Shown here piece by piece: positions 25,708-33,674 of a DNA stretch of 64,000 nt. Position 1 is the stretch's first letter. Every line of letters begins with the position of its first letter. Source of the DNA: Nevskiaceae bacterium. GTDB taxonomy: Bacteria; Pseudomonadota; Gammaproteobacteria; Nevskiales; Nevskiaceae. The stretch covers positions 124,001 through 188,000 of the forward strand of contig SSEB01000008.1 in the NCBI GenBank assembly GCA_008012115.1, written 5' to 3'. A model generated the notes under the pieces. The model was not told the DNA's origin. It saw only the letters and a program-made list of their open reading frames with translations, and made no database searches. The position numbers were made by a program, and so were the translations under genes.

Positions 25708-25821
25708 ACCACCCGCTATGGCCGTTTTGCCTGGGCAAATCGTTATATATTATTTATAATTTTTATATTCGTATAATTTTTTATAACAATCTTTAATCTG
25801 CTTTCAGGACTAGCGGGTGGC
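25708..25821. repeat. 114-bp dyad element, copy 3
   Basis: Ends ACCACCCGCT (25708-25717) and AGCGGGTGGC (25812-25821). Core 25742-25787 runs from GTTATA to TATAAC with 42 of 46 bases A/T. Arms 25718-25741 and 25788-25811. It sits in the 322-bp gap between dusB (start) and the GMC oxidoreductase (stop). The other parts of that gap hold the oxidoreductase terminator (25834-25861) and, at 25553-25707, nothing I recognise. Confidence 0.92.
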
Positions 25822-25833
25822 GCCGTCGCCAGC

Positions 25834-25861
25834 AAAAACGCCGCCTTGCGGCGGCGTTTTG
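25834..25861 (-). terminator. Terminator of the GMC oxidoreductase gene
   Basis: An 11-bp stem (25835-25845 with 25850-25860), loop TTGC, with A-run on the left and T-run on the right, so it could work in both directions. It follows the oxidoreductase stop by 14 bp. Confidence 0.85.
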
Positions 25862-25874
25862 CGGCGACGAACGC

Positions 25875-27485
25875 TCAGGCCGCGTCGGCGAGAATCATCT
25901 CGGCGCCCTTCTCGGCAATCATCGTCGTCGGCGCGTTGGTGTTGCCACCGACCACGGTCGGCATCACCGAGGCATCGACCACGCGCAGACCCTGCAGGCC
26001 GCGCACGCGCAGCTGCGGATCGACCACCGCCATGTCGTCCACGCCCATCTTGCAGGTGCCGACGGGGTGGTAGATGGTCTCGGCGTTCTTGCGGATCCAG
26101 TCGGCGATCTGCTCGTCGGTCTGCACCCCCGGCCCCGGCATCAGCTCCTCGCCGCGATGCGGCGCAAAGGCCGCCTGCGAGAGAATCTCGCGCCCCTTGC
26201 GGATGGCGATCACGAGGCGGCGCAGGTCGTCGTCGTCCGCGAGATAGTTGGCATGAATGCGCGGCGGCGCCAGCGGGTCGGCGCGCTCCAGCGTGATCTG
26301 GCCGGTGCTGCGCGGACGCAGGTTGCAGAGCATGATGGTGTAGGCGTAGCCGAACAGCGGGACGAGATTCTGCGCGTGATCGGAAAACGCCAGCGGCACG
26401 AAGTGAACCTGCAGATCGGGAATCGGCTCGCTCGGCGCGGTCTTGATGAACGCGCCGGACTCGGCGACGTTGCTGGTGAGCATGCCGCGACGGCCGAAGA
26501 TGTACTGGAACAGCGCCTTGATCGAGTTCCACAGCGACATCGGGTTGAGCGTCACCGCGTGGTGCGTCTTCTCACGCACCGAGACCACCACGTCGAGATG
26601 ATCCTGCAGGTTCTTGCCGACGCCGGGCAGCTCATGCACCAGCTCGATGCCATGCGGGCGGATTTCCTCGGCCGGCCCGACGCCCGAGAGCAGCAGCAAC
26701 TGCGGCGAGTTGATGGCGCCGCCGCTGAGAATCACTTCGCGCGCGGCGCGCACATCGTGCAACTGGCCCTTCTTCGAGTAGCGCACGCCGACGGCGCGCG
26801 TGCCCTCGAACAGCACGCGCGTGGCGTGCGCGTCGGTGATGACGGTGAGATTGGGCCGCGACTCCGCCGGGCGCAGAAAGGCACGCGCGTTGCTGCAACG
26901 CTCACCGCCCTGCTGGAACACGCGGTAGAAACCGACGCCCTCCTGCTGCGCGCCGTTGAAGTCCGCCGTCGGCTTGATGCCCGCCTGCTGCGCGGCGGCA
27001 ACGAAGGCGTGGCTCAGCGGATTGGTGCTGCGCAGCGCGGCGACATTCAATTCCCCGCCCTGGCCGTTGTAGGCATCGGCGCCGGGTTCGCAGTTCTGCG
27101 ACTTCTTGAAATAGGGCAGCACATCGGCGTAACCCCAGCCGGTGTTGCCGAGGCTGGCCCAGTGATCGTAGTCCCAGGCGTGGCCGCGAATGTACACCTG
27201 CGCGTTGATCGACGAGCTGCCACCCAGCGTGCGGCCGCGCGGCCACAGCATGCGCCGCTGCGCCATGTGCGGCTCCGGCGCGGTCCAGAACTGCCAGTTG
27301 TAGACCTTACTGCGCATCAGCGGGATGACGCCGGAAGGGACTTTGATGAACGGGCTACGGTCCGCGGGGCCCGCCTCGAGCAGGCAGACCTTGTGGCGGC
27401 CGTCCGCCGACAGACGATTGGCCAACAGGCAGCCCGCCGAGCCACCACCGACGATGATGTAGTCGTACACGATTCCGCTCCTCAT
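25875..27485 (-). CDS. GMC family oxidoreductase (alcohol/choline dehydrogenase-like)
   Basis: 536 residues, full length for FAD-dependent GMC enzymes. The FAD dinucleotide fold YIIVGGGSAGCLLANRL opens the protein, followed by the GMC signatures PRGRTLGGSSSINAQVYIRG and SGGAINSPQLLLLSGVGP. The C-terminal catalytic HPVGTCKMG and GGNTNAPTTMIAEKGA are present. The closest functional types are membrane-associated alcohol dehydrogenases (AlkJ-like) and choline dehydrogenase; the substrate is not settled. ATG 27485 begins MRSGIVYDYIIVGGG. Divergent from an SDR gene 109 bp away, which may act on related alcohols or ketones. Confidence 0.92.
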   Translation of the reverse strand: MRSGIVYDYIIVGGGSAGCLLANRLSADGRHKVCLLEAGPADRSPFIKVPSGVIPLMRSKVYNWQFWTAPEPHMAQRRMLWPRGRTLGGSSSINAQVYIRGHAWDYDHWASLGNTGWGYADVLPYFKKSQNCEPGADAYNGQGGELNVAALRSTNPLSHAFVAAAQQAGIKPTADFNGAQQEGVGFYRVFQQGGERCSNARAFLRPAESRPNLTVITDAHATRVLFEGTRAVGVRYSKKGQLHDVRAAREVILSGGAINSPQLLLLSGVGPAEEIRPHGIELVHELPGVGKNLQDHLDVVVSVREKTHHAVTLNPMSLWNSIKALFQYIFGRRGMLTSNVAESGAFIKTAPSEPIPDLQVHFVPLAFSDHAQNLVPLFGYAYTIMLCNLRPRSTGQITLERADPLAPPRIHANYLADDDDLRRLVIAIRKGREILSQAAFAPHRGEELMPGPGVQTDEQIADWIRKNAETIYHPVGTCKMGVDDMAVVDPQLRVRGLQGLRVVDASVMPTVVGGNTNAPTTMIAEKGAEMILADAA

Positions 27486-27593
27486 GGAATTGAACGATCA
27501 TTCTTTTTGCAGGCATCATTTGACCCGCTCGCGCGGCAATTTGCAAAACCCCGGTTTTGGCGGTCCAAGCGCCCATTCCCACTGGAGTCGACG

Positions 27594-28448
27594 ATGGCAG
27601 GCAGGAATTCTGACAACAAGGTCTGGTTCATCACCGGTTGCTCAAAAGGTCTGGGCCGCGCCCTGGCCGAAACCGTGATCCGCCAGGGCCACCGCGCGGC
27701 AGTGACCGCACGCGACACACGCACGCTCGACGCGCTGGTCGCACTGGCGCCGGAGCGCGTGCTGGCGCTGACGCTGGACGTGAACAGCGAGGCGCAGGCG
27801 CACGAGGCGGTGCGGCAAACCATCGGCCATTTCGGCCGCATCGACGTGCTGGTCAACAACGCAGGCTACGGCCTCGCCGGCGCCGTCGAGGAAGTCAGCG
27901 ACGCCGAGGCGCGCGCGCAGATGGAGACCAACGTTTTCGGCGTGCTCAAGCTCACGCGCGCGGCGCTGCCGCCCATGCGCGCGCAGAAGAGCGGGCACAT
28001 CCTCAACATCTCCTCGGTCGCCGGCGTGGTGAGCACCCCGGGCCTGGGCATCTACAACGCCAGCAAATACGCGCTGGAAGGTTTTTCGGAGGCACTGGCG
28101 CAGGAGCTGGCGCCGCTGGGCATCAAGGTCACGCTGATCGAACCCGGCCCCTTCCGCACCGACTGGGCCGGGCCCTCGCTGGCCACGCCACAGAAGATGA
28201 TCGGCGACTACGCCGATACCGCGCACAAGACCATCCAGATGCTCAACGGCTACAGCGGTCAGCAGCCGGGCGACCCGCACAAGGCGGCGGTGGCGATGAT
28301 GCTGGTGGTGGATTCGCCCAAACCGCCGCTGCGCCTGCCGCTGGGCGAGATGGCGGTCGGCCGCATCCGCCATAAGCTGGCGACGATGACCGCCGAGCTC
28401 GACGCCTGGGAACAGGTGGCGCTGGACACGTCGTTCCGCCAGGGATAG
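27594..28448 (+). CDS. Short-chain dehydrogenase/reductase
   Basis: 284 residues. The Rossmann TGCSKGLG motif (14-21), NNAG, catalytic Ser in NISSVAG, and Y154-x3-K158 (YNASK) identify a classical SDR. VTARDTRTLDAL in strand 2 suggests NADP preference because of Arg after the strand. The C-terminal region EPGPFRTDWAGPSL fits the oxidoreductase subfamily often annotated as DltE-like. Substrate unknown. The ATG at 27594 follows GGAGTCGACG, a good ribosome site. Divergent from the GMC oxidoreductase. Confidence 0.92.
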   Translation: MAGRNSDNKVWFITGCSKGLGRALAETVIRQGHRAAVTARDTRTLDALVALAPERVLALTLDVNSEAQAHEAVRQTIGHFGRIDVLVNNAGYGLAGAVEEVSDAEARAQMETNVFGVLKLTRAALPPMRAQKSGHILNISSVAGVVSTPGLGIYNASKYALEGFSEALAQELAPLGIKVTLIEPGPFRTDWAGPSLATPQKMIGDYADTAHKTIQMLNGYSGQQPGDPHKAAVAMMLVVDSPKPPLRLPLGEMAVGRIRHKLATMTAELDAWEQVALDTSFRQG

Positions 28449-28508
28449 CTTCACGCCGGGCCGACGCGAAATCGGGCCCGACCAGAACGCCGCAGGCGGG
28501 AGGACGCC

Positions 28509-28892
28509 ATGCCGACGAATGCCGCTTCAACACAACCGGTGACGACGGCCCTGAGAGACGTGCCGGCGACCGCGCAACCCGCCGGCCTGCGTGGCGCGGC
28601 GCGCTACGCGCTCAAATGGGCCGAGAACGCCATCGGCGTCAGCGATGACCGGTTGATCGAGCAGCTACGTCAGACCATCGCAACGCAGCAACAGCAACTG
28701 GAGGAGGCGCAGCGCGAACTCAGCGCCTGGCGCGCCAGCGCGCGCACCGCCGCCAATCCGGTTCCGGTGCCGCCGGCAGCGGGTGCGGCCTCACCCCGCG
28801 GCAACAAGCTCGGCGTCGCGCTGGCCGTCGGCGGCGCCATCTTCGTGGTCGCCATCGTCGGCGGTGTGCTGCTGCCGGTGTTGATGCACTGA
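28509..28892 (+). CDS. Tail-anchored membrane protein of unknown function
   Basis: 127 residues. A Thr/Ala-rich N-terminus is followed by an amphipathic stretch and a coiled-coil-like segment (SDDRLIEQLRQTIATQQQQL through ELSAWRASA, about residues 45-78). After a Pro-rich linker a single membrane helix (LGVALAVGGAIFVVAIVGGVLLPVLM) ends the protein, which then stops with His. GGGAGGAC precedes the ATG. No family is recognised. Confidence 0.6.
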   Translation: MPTNAASTQPVTTALRDVPATAQPAGLRGAARYALKWAENAIGVSDDRLIEQLRQTIATQQQQLEEAQRELSAWRASARTAANPVPVPPAAGAASPRGNKLGVALAVGGAIFVVAIVGGVLLPVLMH

Positions 28893-28903
28893 GACGACGC
28901 GCC

Positions 28904-29122
28904 CTACCAGTGGCGGTAAGGGCCGTGCCAGCCGTAGTGGCGGCGATAACCGCCGTAGTAGCCCTCGTGATAGACCACCACGGGCGGCGGCACCACGGCG
29001 ACCGGAGGGCCGTAGTAGACCGGCCCCTCATAGGCGGGATAAGCGACGCAGCCGCCAGAGAGCGCGGCGGCGGCCAGCGCGGCGGTGGCCATCAGTCGAG
29101 GTTTCAGCGCAGGAATTTTCAT
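28904..29122 (-). CDS. Small Tyr/Pro/Val-rich lipoprotein
   Basis: 72 residues from ATG 29122. The signal peptide ends in the lipobox ALSGGC (Cys25), so the mature protein of about 48 residues is lipid-anchored. It is rich in Tyr, Gly, Pro and His, with short Tyr-based repeats (EGPVYYGPPV, EGYYGGYRRHYG). Similar small Tyr-rich envelope proteins are common in proteobacteria; function unknown. Convergent with the tail-anchored protein gene (11-bp gap). Confidence 0.65.
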   Translation of the reverse strand: MKIPALKPRLMATAALAAAALSGGCVAYPAYEGPVYYGPPVAVVPPPVVVYHEGYYGGYRRHYGWHGPYRHW

Positions 29123-29204
29123 GTCGGCACTCCGTTCCATCCGGCGCCAGCCTAGGCCTCGCCCTTTGAATGCCGGCTGAACCGCCGGTGACGCGGCGCG
29201 CTAT

Positions 29205-30221
29205 TTACATTTCGCTACGCTGACGTGAACGCTTCATGGCGTACATCGACTGATCCGCGGTCTCGACCAGCCGCTCCAGGTCGCCGCCATCTTCGGGGAA
29301 GTAGGCCAAGCCGACGCTGCCGCTCAAGGGCAGTTCCAGCTCTTCGAAACGGAAGCGCGTGACCAGCGAATCCGCGATGCGGCGCATCTGGCGCGATGCG
29401 CAGTCGCGGTCCTGGACGCGCGTGAGGATCACGCCGAACTCGTCGCCACCGACGCGCGCCACGGTGTCGTGCTTCCGCGCCGCGTCGCGGAGATGACCGG
29501 CAAACGCGCACAGCGCGGCGTCGCCGGCACGATGACCGTAGCGGTCATTGATCGGCTTGAGGTCGTCCATGTCGAAATTCAGGATCGCCAGCCCTTCGCC
29601 GCTGCGCTGGGCGTCGGCGAGGTCGTGCCGCAGGCGGTCGAAGAACAATGCGCGGTTGGCGAGGCCGGTGAGCGGGTCGTGCGTCGCGCGATAGAACAGC
29701 TCCTCGGTGCTGTTGTGTGTGGCATGGAACATCGCGGCCGCCACCAGCTCGGAGATCAGGCCGAGAATGCGCATGTCGGCCTCGTCGAAGACTTCGGCAC
29801 GGCGCGACATCACCTTGAGCGCCCCGACGAGATTTTTGTCGTGGCGCAAGGGCACCACCAGCATGGCCCGCAGCCCCACGCGCCGGCAGGCCTCGCGGTC
29901 GACCCGCCCGTCGGTCTCCGAATCGCCGCAGCGCATCAACTGGCCGGTGGTGGCGCAGAGCCCCGAGAGGCTGGTCGCACGCTTCAGTCGCAGGCCCAGC
30001 TGATGGCTCGCCATGCCGGACACGGCGCGGTAGACCATGTCGTCGCCCTCGACGAGCTCGACCACGGCGCCATCGGCGCTGGTCAGCGCCTGCGCGCGTT
30101 CCGCCGCCAGCGTCATGACCGCGCCGAGGTCGGGCCCCAGGCGCGCGATATCGGTCTGCGTCTGGATGACGCCGAGCAATCGCTGCTGGGCGTGCTCGCC
30201 CAAATCTGCTTCCCGGTACAT
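29205..30221 (-). CDS. GAF-GGDEF diguanylate cyclase
   Basis: 338 residues, cytoplasmic. Residues about 20-170 form a GAF sensory domain (LTSADGAVVELVEGDDMVYRA onward). Residues 180-338 are a GGDEF domain with intact GGDEF at 258-262 and an RxxD inhibition site (R249-D252), so it should make cyclic di-GMP and be subject to product feedback. No EAL domain is present. The GAF ligand is unknown. ATG 30221 begins MYREADLGEHAQQRLLG. It is a single gene, convergent with none. Confidence 0.92.
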   Translation of the reverse strand: MYREADLGEHAQQRLLGVIQTQTDIARLGPDLGAVMTLAAERAQALTSADGAVVELVEGDDMVYRAVSGMASHQLGLRLKRATSLSGLCATTGQLMRCGDSETDGRVDREACRRVGLRAMLVVPLRHDKNLVGALKVMSRRAEVFDEADMRILGLISELVAAAMFHATHNSTEELFYRATHDPLTGLANRALFFDRLRHDLADAQRSGEGLAILNFDMDDLKPINDRYGHRAGDAALCAFAGHLRDAARKHDTVARVGGDEFGVILTRVQDRDCASRQMRRIADSLVTRFRFEELELPLSGSVGLAYFPEDGGDLERLVETADQSMYAMKRSRQRSEM

Positions 30222-30287
30222 GTCGTCCTTGTAACAGATCGCCCGCCGAGGCCAAAGCCTGCCCGCGACCTTCGAGCCGCGGCGGTG

Positions 30288-31223
30288 CTACCTCGCGTCC
30301 GAAAGATGCGGCAGCGCGTCCCAGACGCGGCGGTCGTGCGCCGGCACGATCACCAGGTCCGGCATCGCCGCCTTGAGCTTGTGCATGTGGACGATCAGGG
30401 CACGCACGCGCTCATCGTCCCAGTCCACCAGCTGGCGCGAGATCCACGGCCGCTCCGCGGGCAGTTCGATGCCCTCGGTCTGCCACACGAGATCGCCCAC
30501 CAGCGCGTAGCGCTTGCCATCCGGCGTCGCGATGAAGGCGATGATCGAGCCCGGCGTATGCCCGGAGGCCGGCACCAGCACCACGCTGCCGTCACCGAAC
30601 ACGTCGTAGCTCTTGTCGAAGCCCAGGTACGGCCCGCTCGGGAAGTTGTAAACACGGTACGGCAGATCACCGAAGCTGCGGATCAGCGCGCTGGCGTCGT
30701 CACCGTACTTGATGAAGCTGCGCTCCTGGTCGTCCACCCACACCGGCGCGCCCGGCAGGTCCGCCAGGCCACTGACGTGATCCCAGTGCGCGTGCGTGAG
30801 GATCACCGCCTTGAGCGCCGACGGCTCGATGCCGGCAGCGTGCAGCTGCGCCGCCACCGTCGGCTCCTTCTCGTAGCGCGAGGTCGCCCGCATCAGCGCC
30901 GGGATGGTCTTGAAGTGCTCGTCGACATCCTTGCCGAAGCCGGTATCGAACAGCAGCGCACCCTGAGGGTGTTTCACCAGGATGCCGCCCATGCCGAACG
31001 TGCGTGCCTCGGAAAAATGACCGCCGCGGTACGCGAAGGCAGCCTGCGACAGCATCTTGCCCGCTTCGATGGCGTAGAGCCGCATGTCTGCGGGCGGATG
31101 CGCCTCCGGCACGTGGACCTTGGGCAGGGCATCGACCGGCAGGGTCGCGGGCGTGAAGCTGAAGGCCAGCAAGGCACCGCCGATCACGAGGGCGGAGAGC
31201 ATGAGCAGCAGGGTTCTTTTCAT
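30288..31223 (-). CDS. Exported metallo-beta-lactamase-fold hydrolase (lactonase-like)
   Basis: 311 residues with an N-terminal signal anchor (TLLLMLSALVIGGALLAFSF). The zinc-binding HAHWDH motif is at 144-149, with VPASGHTPGS, a bridging Asp in LVGDLVWQ, and a C-terminal His in VPAHDRR. This arrangement matches the AttM/AiiA-type N-acyl-homoserine-lactonase branch and related hydrolases. Whether it opens lactones cannot be decided from sequence. The exported location would be atypical for classical lactonases, which are cytoplasmic. Confidence 0.82.
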   Translation of the reverse strand: MKRTLLLMLSALVIGGALLAFSFTPATLPVDALPKVHVPEAHPPADMRLYAIEAGKMLSQAAFAYRGGHFSEARTFGMGGILVKHPQGALLFDTGFGKDVDEHFKTIPALMRATSRYEKEPTVAAQLHAAGIEPSALKAVILTHAHWDHVSGLADLPGAPVWVDDQERSFIKYGDDASALIRSFGDLPYRVYNFPSGPYLGFDKSYDVFGDGSVVLVPASGHTPGSIIAFIATPDGKRYALVGDLVWQTEGIELPAERPWISRQLVDWDDERVRALIVHMHKLKAAMPDLVIVPAHDRRVWDALPHLSDAR

Positions 31224-31270
31224 GGCGCGTCCCGGGGTTCAGGCGGCCATTGTGCCGAAACGCAACGGCC

Positions 31271-31717
31271 TTAGCTGCAATCAGCCGTCGCCTTTGCCGC
31301 GGGCTCGCGCGATGCCAGCAGCACCCGATGCAGCCCGATGCCAGCGGCGACGCTGGCCAGGAACAGCAGCGGCTGCCACTGGCCACTGAGCGCGATCAGG
31401 ATCGCCGGCCCCGGACAGACGCCGCTGAGACCCCAGCCGATACCGAACAGGGCGCTGCCGATCAGCAGCTGTGGCGTGAGGGTCTTGCGATCCGGCAGGG
31501 TCAGGACGGCGCCGCCCAGCGTGTGTCCGTGCCGGCGCGCGTAGGCAAATGCCGGCAGCGTCACCGCCACTGCGCCGCCCATCACCAGGGCCAGCGCCGG
31601 GTTCCAGGCGCCGGCGACGTCGAGGAAGGCGAGCACGCGCGCGGGATCGGTCATGCCGGAGATCAGCAGGCCGATACCAAACACCAGACCCGCAGTGAAA
31701 GCGATGAGCGGTCCCAT
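31271..31717 (-). CDS. YeeE/YedE-type membrane protein, second subunit (PmpB-like, DUF6691)
   Basis: 148 residues, four helices. The conserved GMTDPARVLAFLDVAGAWNP and GWGLSGVCPGPA motifs are those of the short YeeE/YedE partner, with the Cys in SGVCPGPA on the transport path. These proteins take up thiosulfate or related sulfur compounds, often in sulfur oxidisers and biofilm formers. It is read directly after the other half (1-bp gap), and the pair probably works together. The C-terminus (PAAKATADC) is short and polar. Confidence 0.88.
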   Translation of the reverse strand: MGPLIAFTAGLVFGIGLLISGMTDPARVLAFLDVAGAWNPALALVMGGAVAVTLPAFAYARRHGHTLGGAVLTLPDRKTLTPQLLIGSALFGIGWGLSGVCPGPAILIALSGQWQPLLFLASVAAGIGLHRVLLASREPAAKATADCS

Positions 31718-31718
31718 G

Positions 31719-32135
31719 TCAGCCTCCGATCAGATGACGGGTGACGAACACCGTGATCGCCGCCACGCCCATGAACACCAGCACCGCCACCAGCGAGCGC
31801 TGCGACAGGTTGCCAAGCCCGCAGACGCCATGACCGCTGGTGCAGCCGGAACCCAGCTGGGTGCCGAATCCGACCAGCAGGCCGGCAACGATCAGCAGCG
31901 CCGGCGCGTGATCGAGTTGCACCTGCAGCCAGCGGTGGGTGAATACCAGCGCCAGCACCGGCGCCGCGATGAATCCCAGCAGGAACCACAGGCGCCAGGC
32001 GCCCTCGCTGCGGGCGCGGCCGGTGACGACGTTGCCGAAGATGCCGCTGATGCCCGCGATTTTTCCCTGCCCCAGCAGCAGTATTGCTGCTGCCAGGCCA
32101 ATCAGTACGCCGCCGAACAGCGATTGCAGCAGCAT
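31719..32135 (-). CDS. YeeE/YedE-type membrane protein, first subunit (PmpA-like)
   Basis: 138 residues, four helices. Contains GKIAGISGIFG and GFGTQLGSGCTSGHGVCGLGNL, with two Cys in the conserved GCTSGHGVCG motif that handles the sulfur substrate. It pairs with the following PmpB-like protein. In homologues the two halves correspond to the single longer YeeE polypeptide. The upstream neighbour is an outer-membrane FadL porin 13 bp away, so all three may be one transcript, although a functional link is not obvious. Confidence 0.88.
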   Translation of the reverse strand: MLLQSLFGGVLIGLAAAILLLGQGKIAGISGIFGNVVTGRARSEGAWRLWFLLGFIAAPVLALVFTHRWLQVQLDHAPALLIVAGLLVGFGTQLGSGCTSGHGVCGLGNLSQRSLVAVLVFMGVAAITVFVTRHLIGG

Positions 32136-32148
32136 GAGACGCCTCCGT

Positions 32149-33540
32149 TCAGTCCAGATGCACCGTCAGCGCGATGCCAACGGTTTGTTCCTTGAGGTGA
32201 ATATTGGCCTCGCCGCCGCCGAAATTCTTCGGCGGCAGATCCAGCACCGTGCCGTTCGGGATCGAGTTGTGACCGTAGACCGTGTGCTCCGGGGCGTACA
32301 GGTACGACAGGTTCAGGGCGTAGCCGTGCCCCAGGTCGATCTGAGCGCCTGCGGTCCAGTGATGCTCGATCACGCCCGGCGCGAGGATGTTGAACAAGGT
32401 CTGGTCGTCGGGAATGGGCTGGCGGCCGTAGCTGTAGCCGAAGCGCAGCAGCACCGGGCTCGCCACCTGCACGGCGGCGCCGAACTTGTAGATCGTCATG
32501 TCGCGCCAGCCAAAGCCCGGGCCGCCGTCGGCGCCCAGCTTCACACCGTTGACGAAAGGCTGCAACGGCGTGCCGACCGAAGACACCTTGCTGTAGTTGA
32601 TGCGCTGCACGTCGGTGGACAGCACCAGCAGCTTGCGCCAGCGATAGGCGACGCCGCCGCCGTAGTTCTCCGGCACGTCGAACACGCCGTGCCCCGCAAA
32701 CAGACCGGCGTATCGGGAGAAGCGCTTCATGTGCGTCTTCGGCTGGTAGCTGCCGCCGATGGTGAAGCCGTCGAAGGGCTCGGCGAGATAACCGACGCGG
32801 TAGCCGAGGCCAAAGGAATGATCCGGCCCGCGATCGGTCACCTTGTCCGGCGCCACCGAGAACGGTCCGACGATGGGCGCCTGCGCCGTGGGATAGCCGT
32901 CGAGCGCGAACGCCTGCAGGCCCCAGGCCTTGAACTGCTGGTAGACGATGTCGAGCGATACGCCGAGCGATTGATGATCGGTGAGCCGCAACGCCAGCGT
33001 CGGTGCCACGAACAGCTGCTCCAGGTCGACGCCGGCGTTGCGCGGCGTGCCCTTGAGCTGGAAGGCGGCGAAGGGATTGTTCCTGTAGTCCGTCTGCAGG
33101 CCGCCGTTGCCATACATGGCGATGGCGAAGCTCAGGCGCTCGTTGATGGGCGTGGCATAGCCCATGCTCGGGATGTAAGCATTGGTCTTGCGGTCGCCGT
33201 TGTAGCTGCCGTTGGCGGTGGGACCGGTGAGGTTGCCGCCGCCGCCCAGCACGCTGCCGCTGTTGACCAGCGGCGCGATGGAGTTGTTGCCATAGATGGT
33301 GGCACCGCGACGGGGCGTGAACCAGTCGACGCCAATGTCGAAACGGTCATCGAGCAGGGTGATGCCGGCGGGATTGGCCGCGGGTGCCAGCGCATCCTGC
33401 GGCAGGGCGTAACCCACGCCCCCCATCGCCTCCGACGCCGCGCCATAGCCATGCAGGAAATAGCCGTTGGTGGCCATCGCCGGCGCAGCCGCCATCCCGA
33501 ATGCGATGAACAACCCGACCCGCGATGCGCGCTTGACCAT
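32149..33540 (-). CDS. FadL/OmpP1 family outer-membrane transporter
   Basis: 463 residues. Signal peptide SRVGLFIAFGMAAAPAMA, then the classic mature start TNGYFLHGYGAASEAMGGVGYALPQ with NPAG, as in FadL hatch domains. The remainder is a beta-barrel ending in ...TVGIALTVHLD. The family moves long-chain fatty acids, hydrocarbons or aromatics across the outer membrane. The adjacent acyl-CoA dehydrogenase gene, 134 bp upstream on the same strand, fits lipid use. Confidence 0.92.
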   Translation of the reverse strand: MVKRASRVGLFIAFGMAAAPAMATNGYFLHGYGAASEAMGGVGYALPQDALAPAANPAGITLLDDRFDIGVDWFTPRRGATIYGNNSIAPLVNSGSVLGGGGNLTGPTANGSYNGDRKTNAYIPSMGYATPINERLSFAIAMYGNGGLQTDYRNNPFAAFQLKGTPRNAGVDLEQLFVAPTLALRLTDHQSLGVSLDIVYQQFKAWGLQAFALDGYPTAQAPIVGPFSVAPDKVTDRGPDHSFGLGYRVGYLAEPFDGFTIGGSYQPKTHMKRFSRYAGLFAGHGVFDVPENYGGGVAYRWRKLLVLSTDVQRINYSKVSSVGTPLQPFVNGVKLGADGGPGFGWRDMTIYKFGAAVQVASPVLLRFGYSYGRQPIPDDQTLFNILAPGVIEHHWTAGAQIDLGHGYALNLSYLYAPEHTVYGHNSIPNGTVLDLPPKNFGGGEANIHLKEQTVGIALTVHLD

Positions 33541-33674
33541 GAGCAGCCCCGATACCTGTTATGGACGGCGCAACATCGCCACCGTCTTCTTTAGGCCCGC
33601 ATCTTATTTTTCAGCGGCGCGTTTTCCCATGCCTTTTTGAGACCGTTTTCTTCTGAGTTTAGAACGGCCTGCCT

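Noticed and set aside
26067..27593. Long plus-strand open frame joined in frame to the SDR gene
   Set aside because: It is the antisense of the GMC oxidoreductase; the SDR protein begins at its own ATG (27594) with its own ribosome site.
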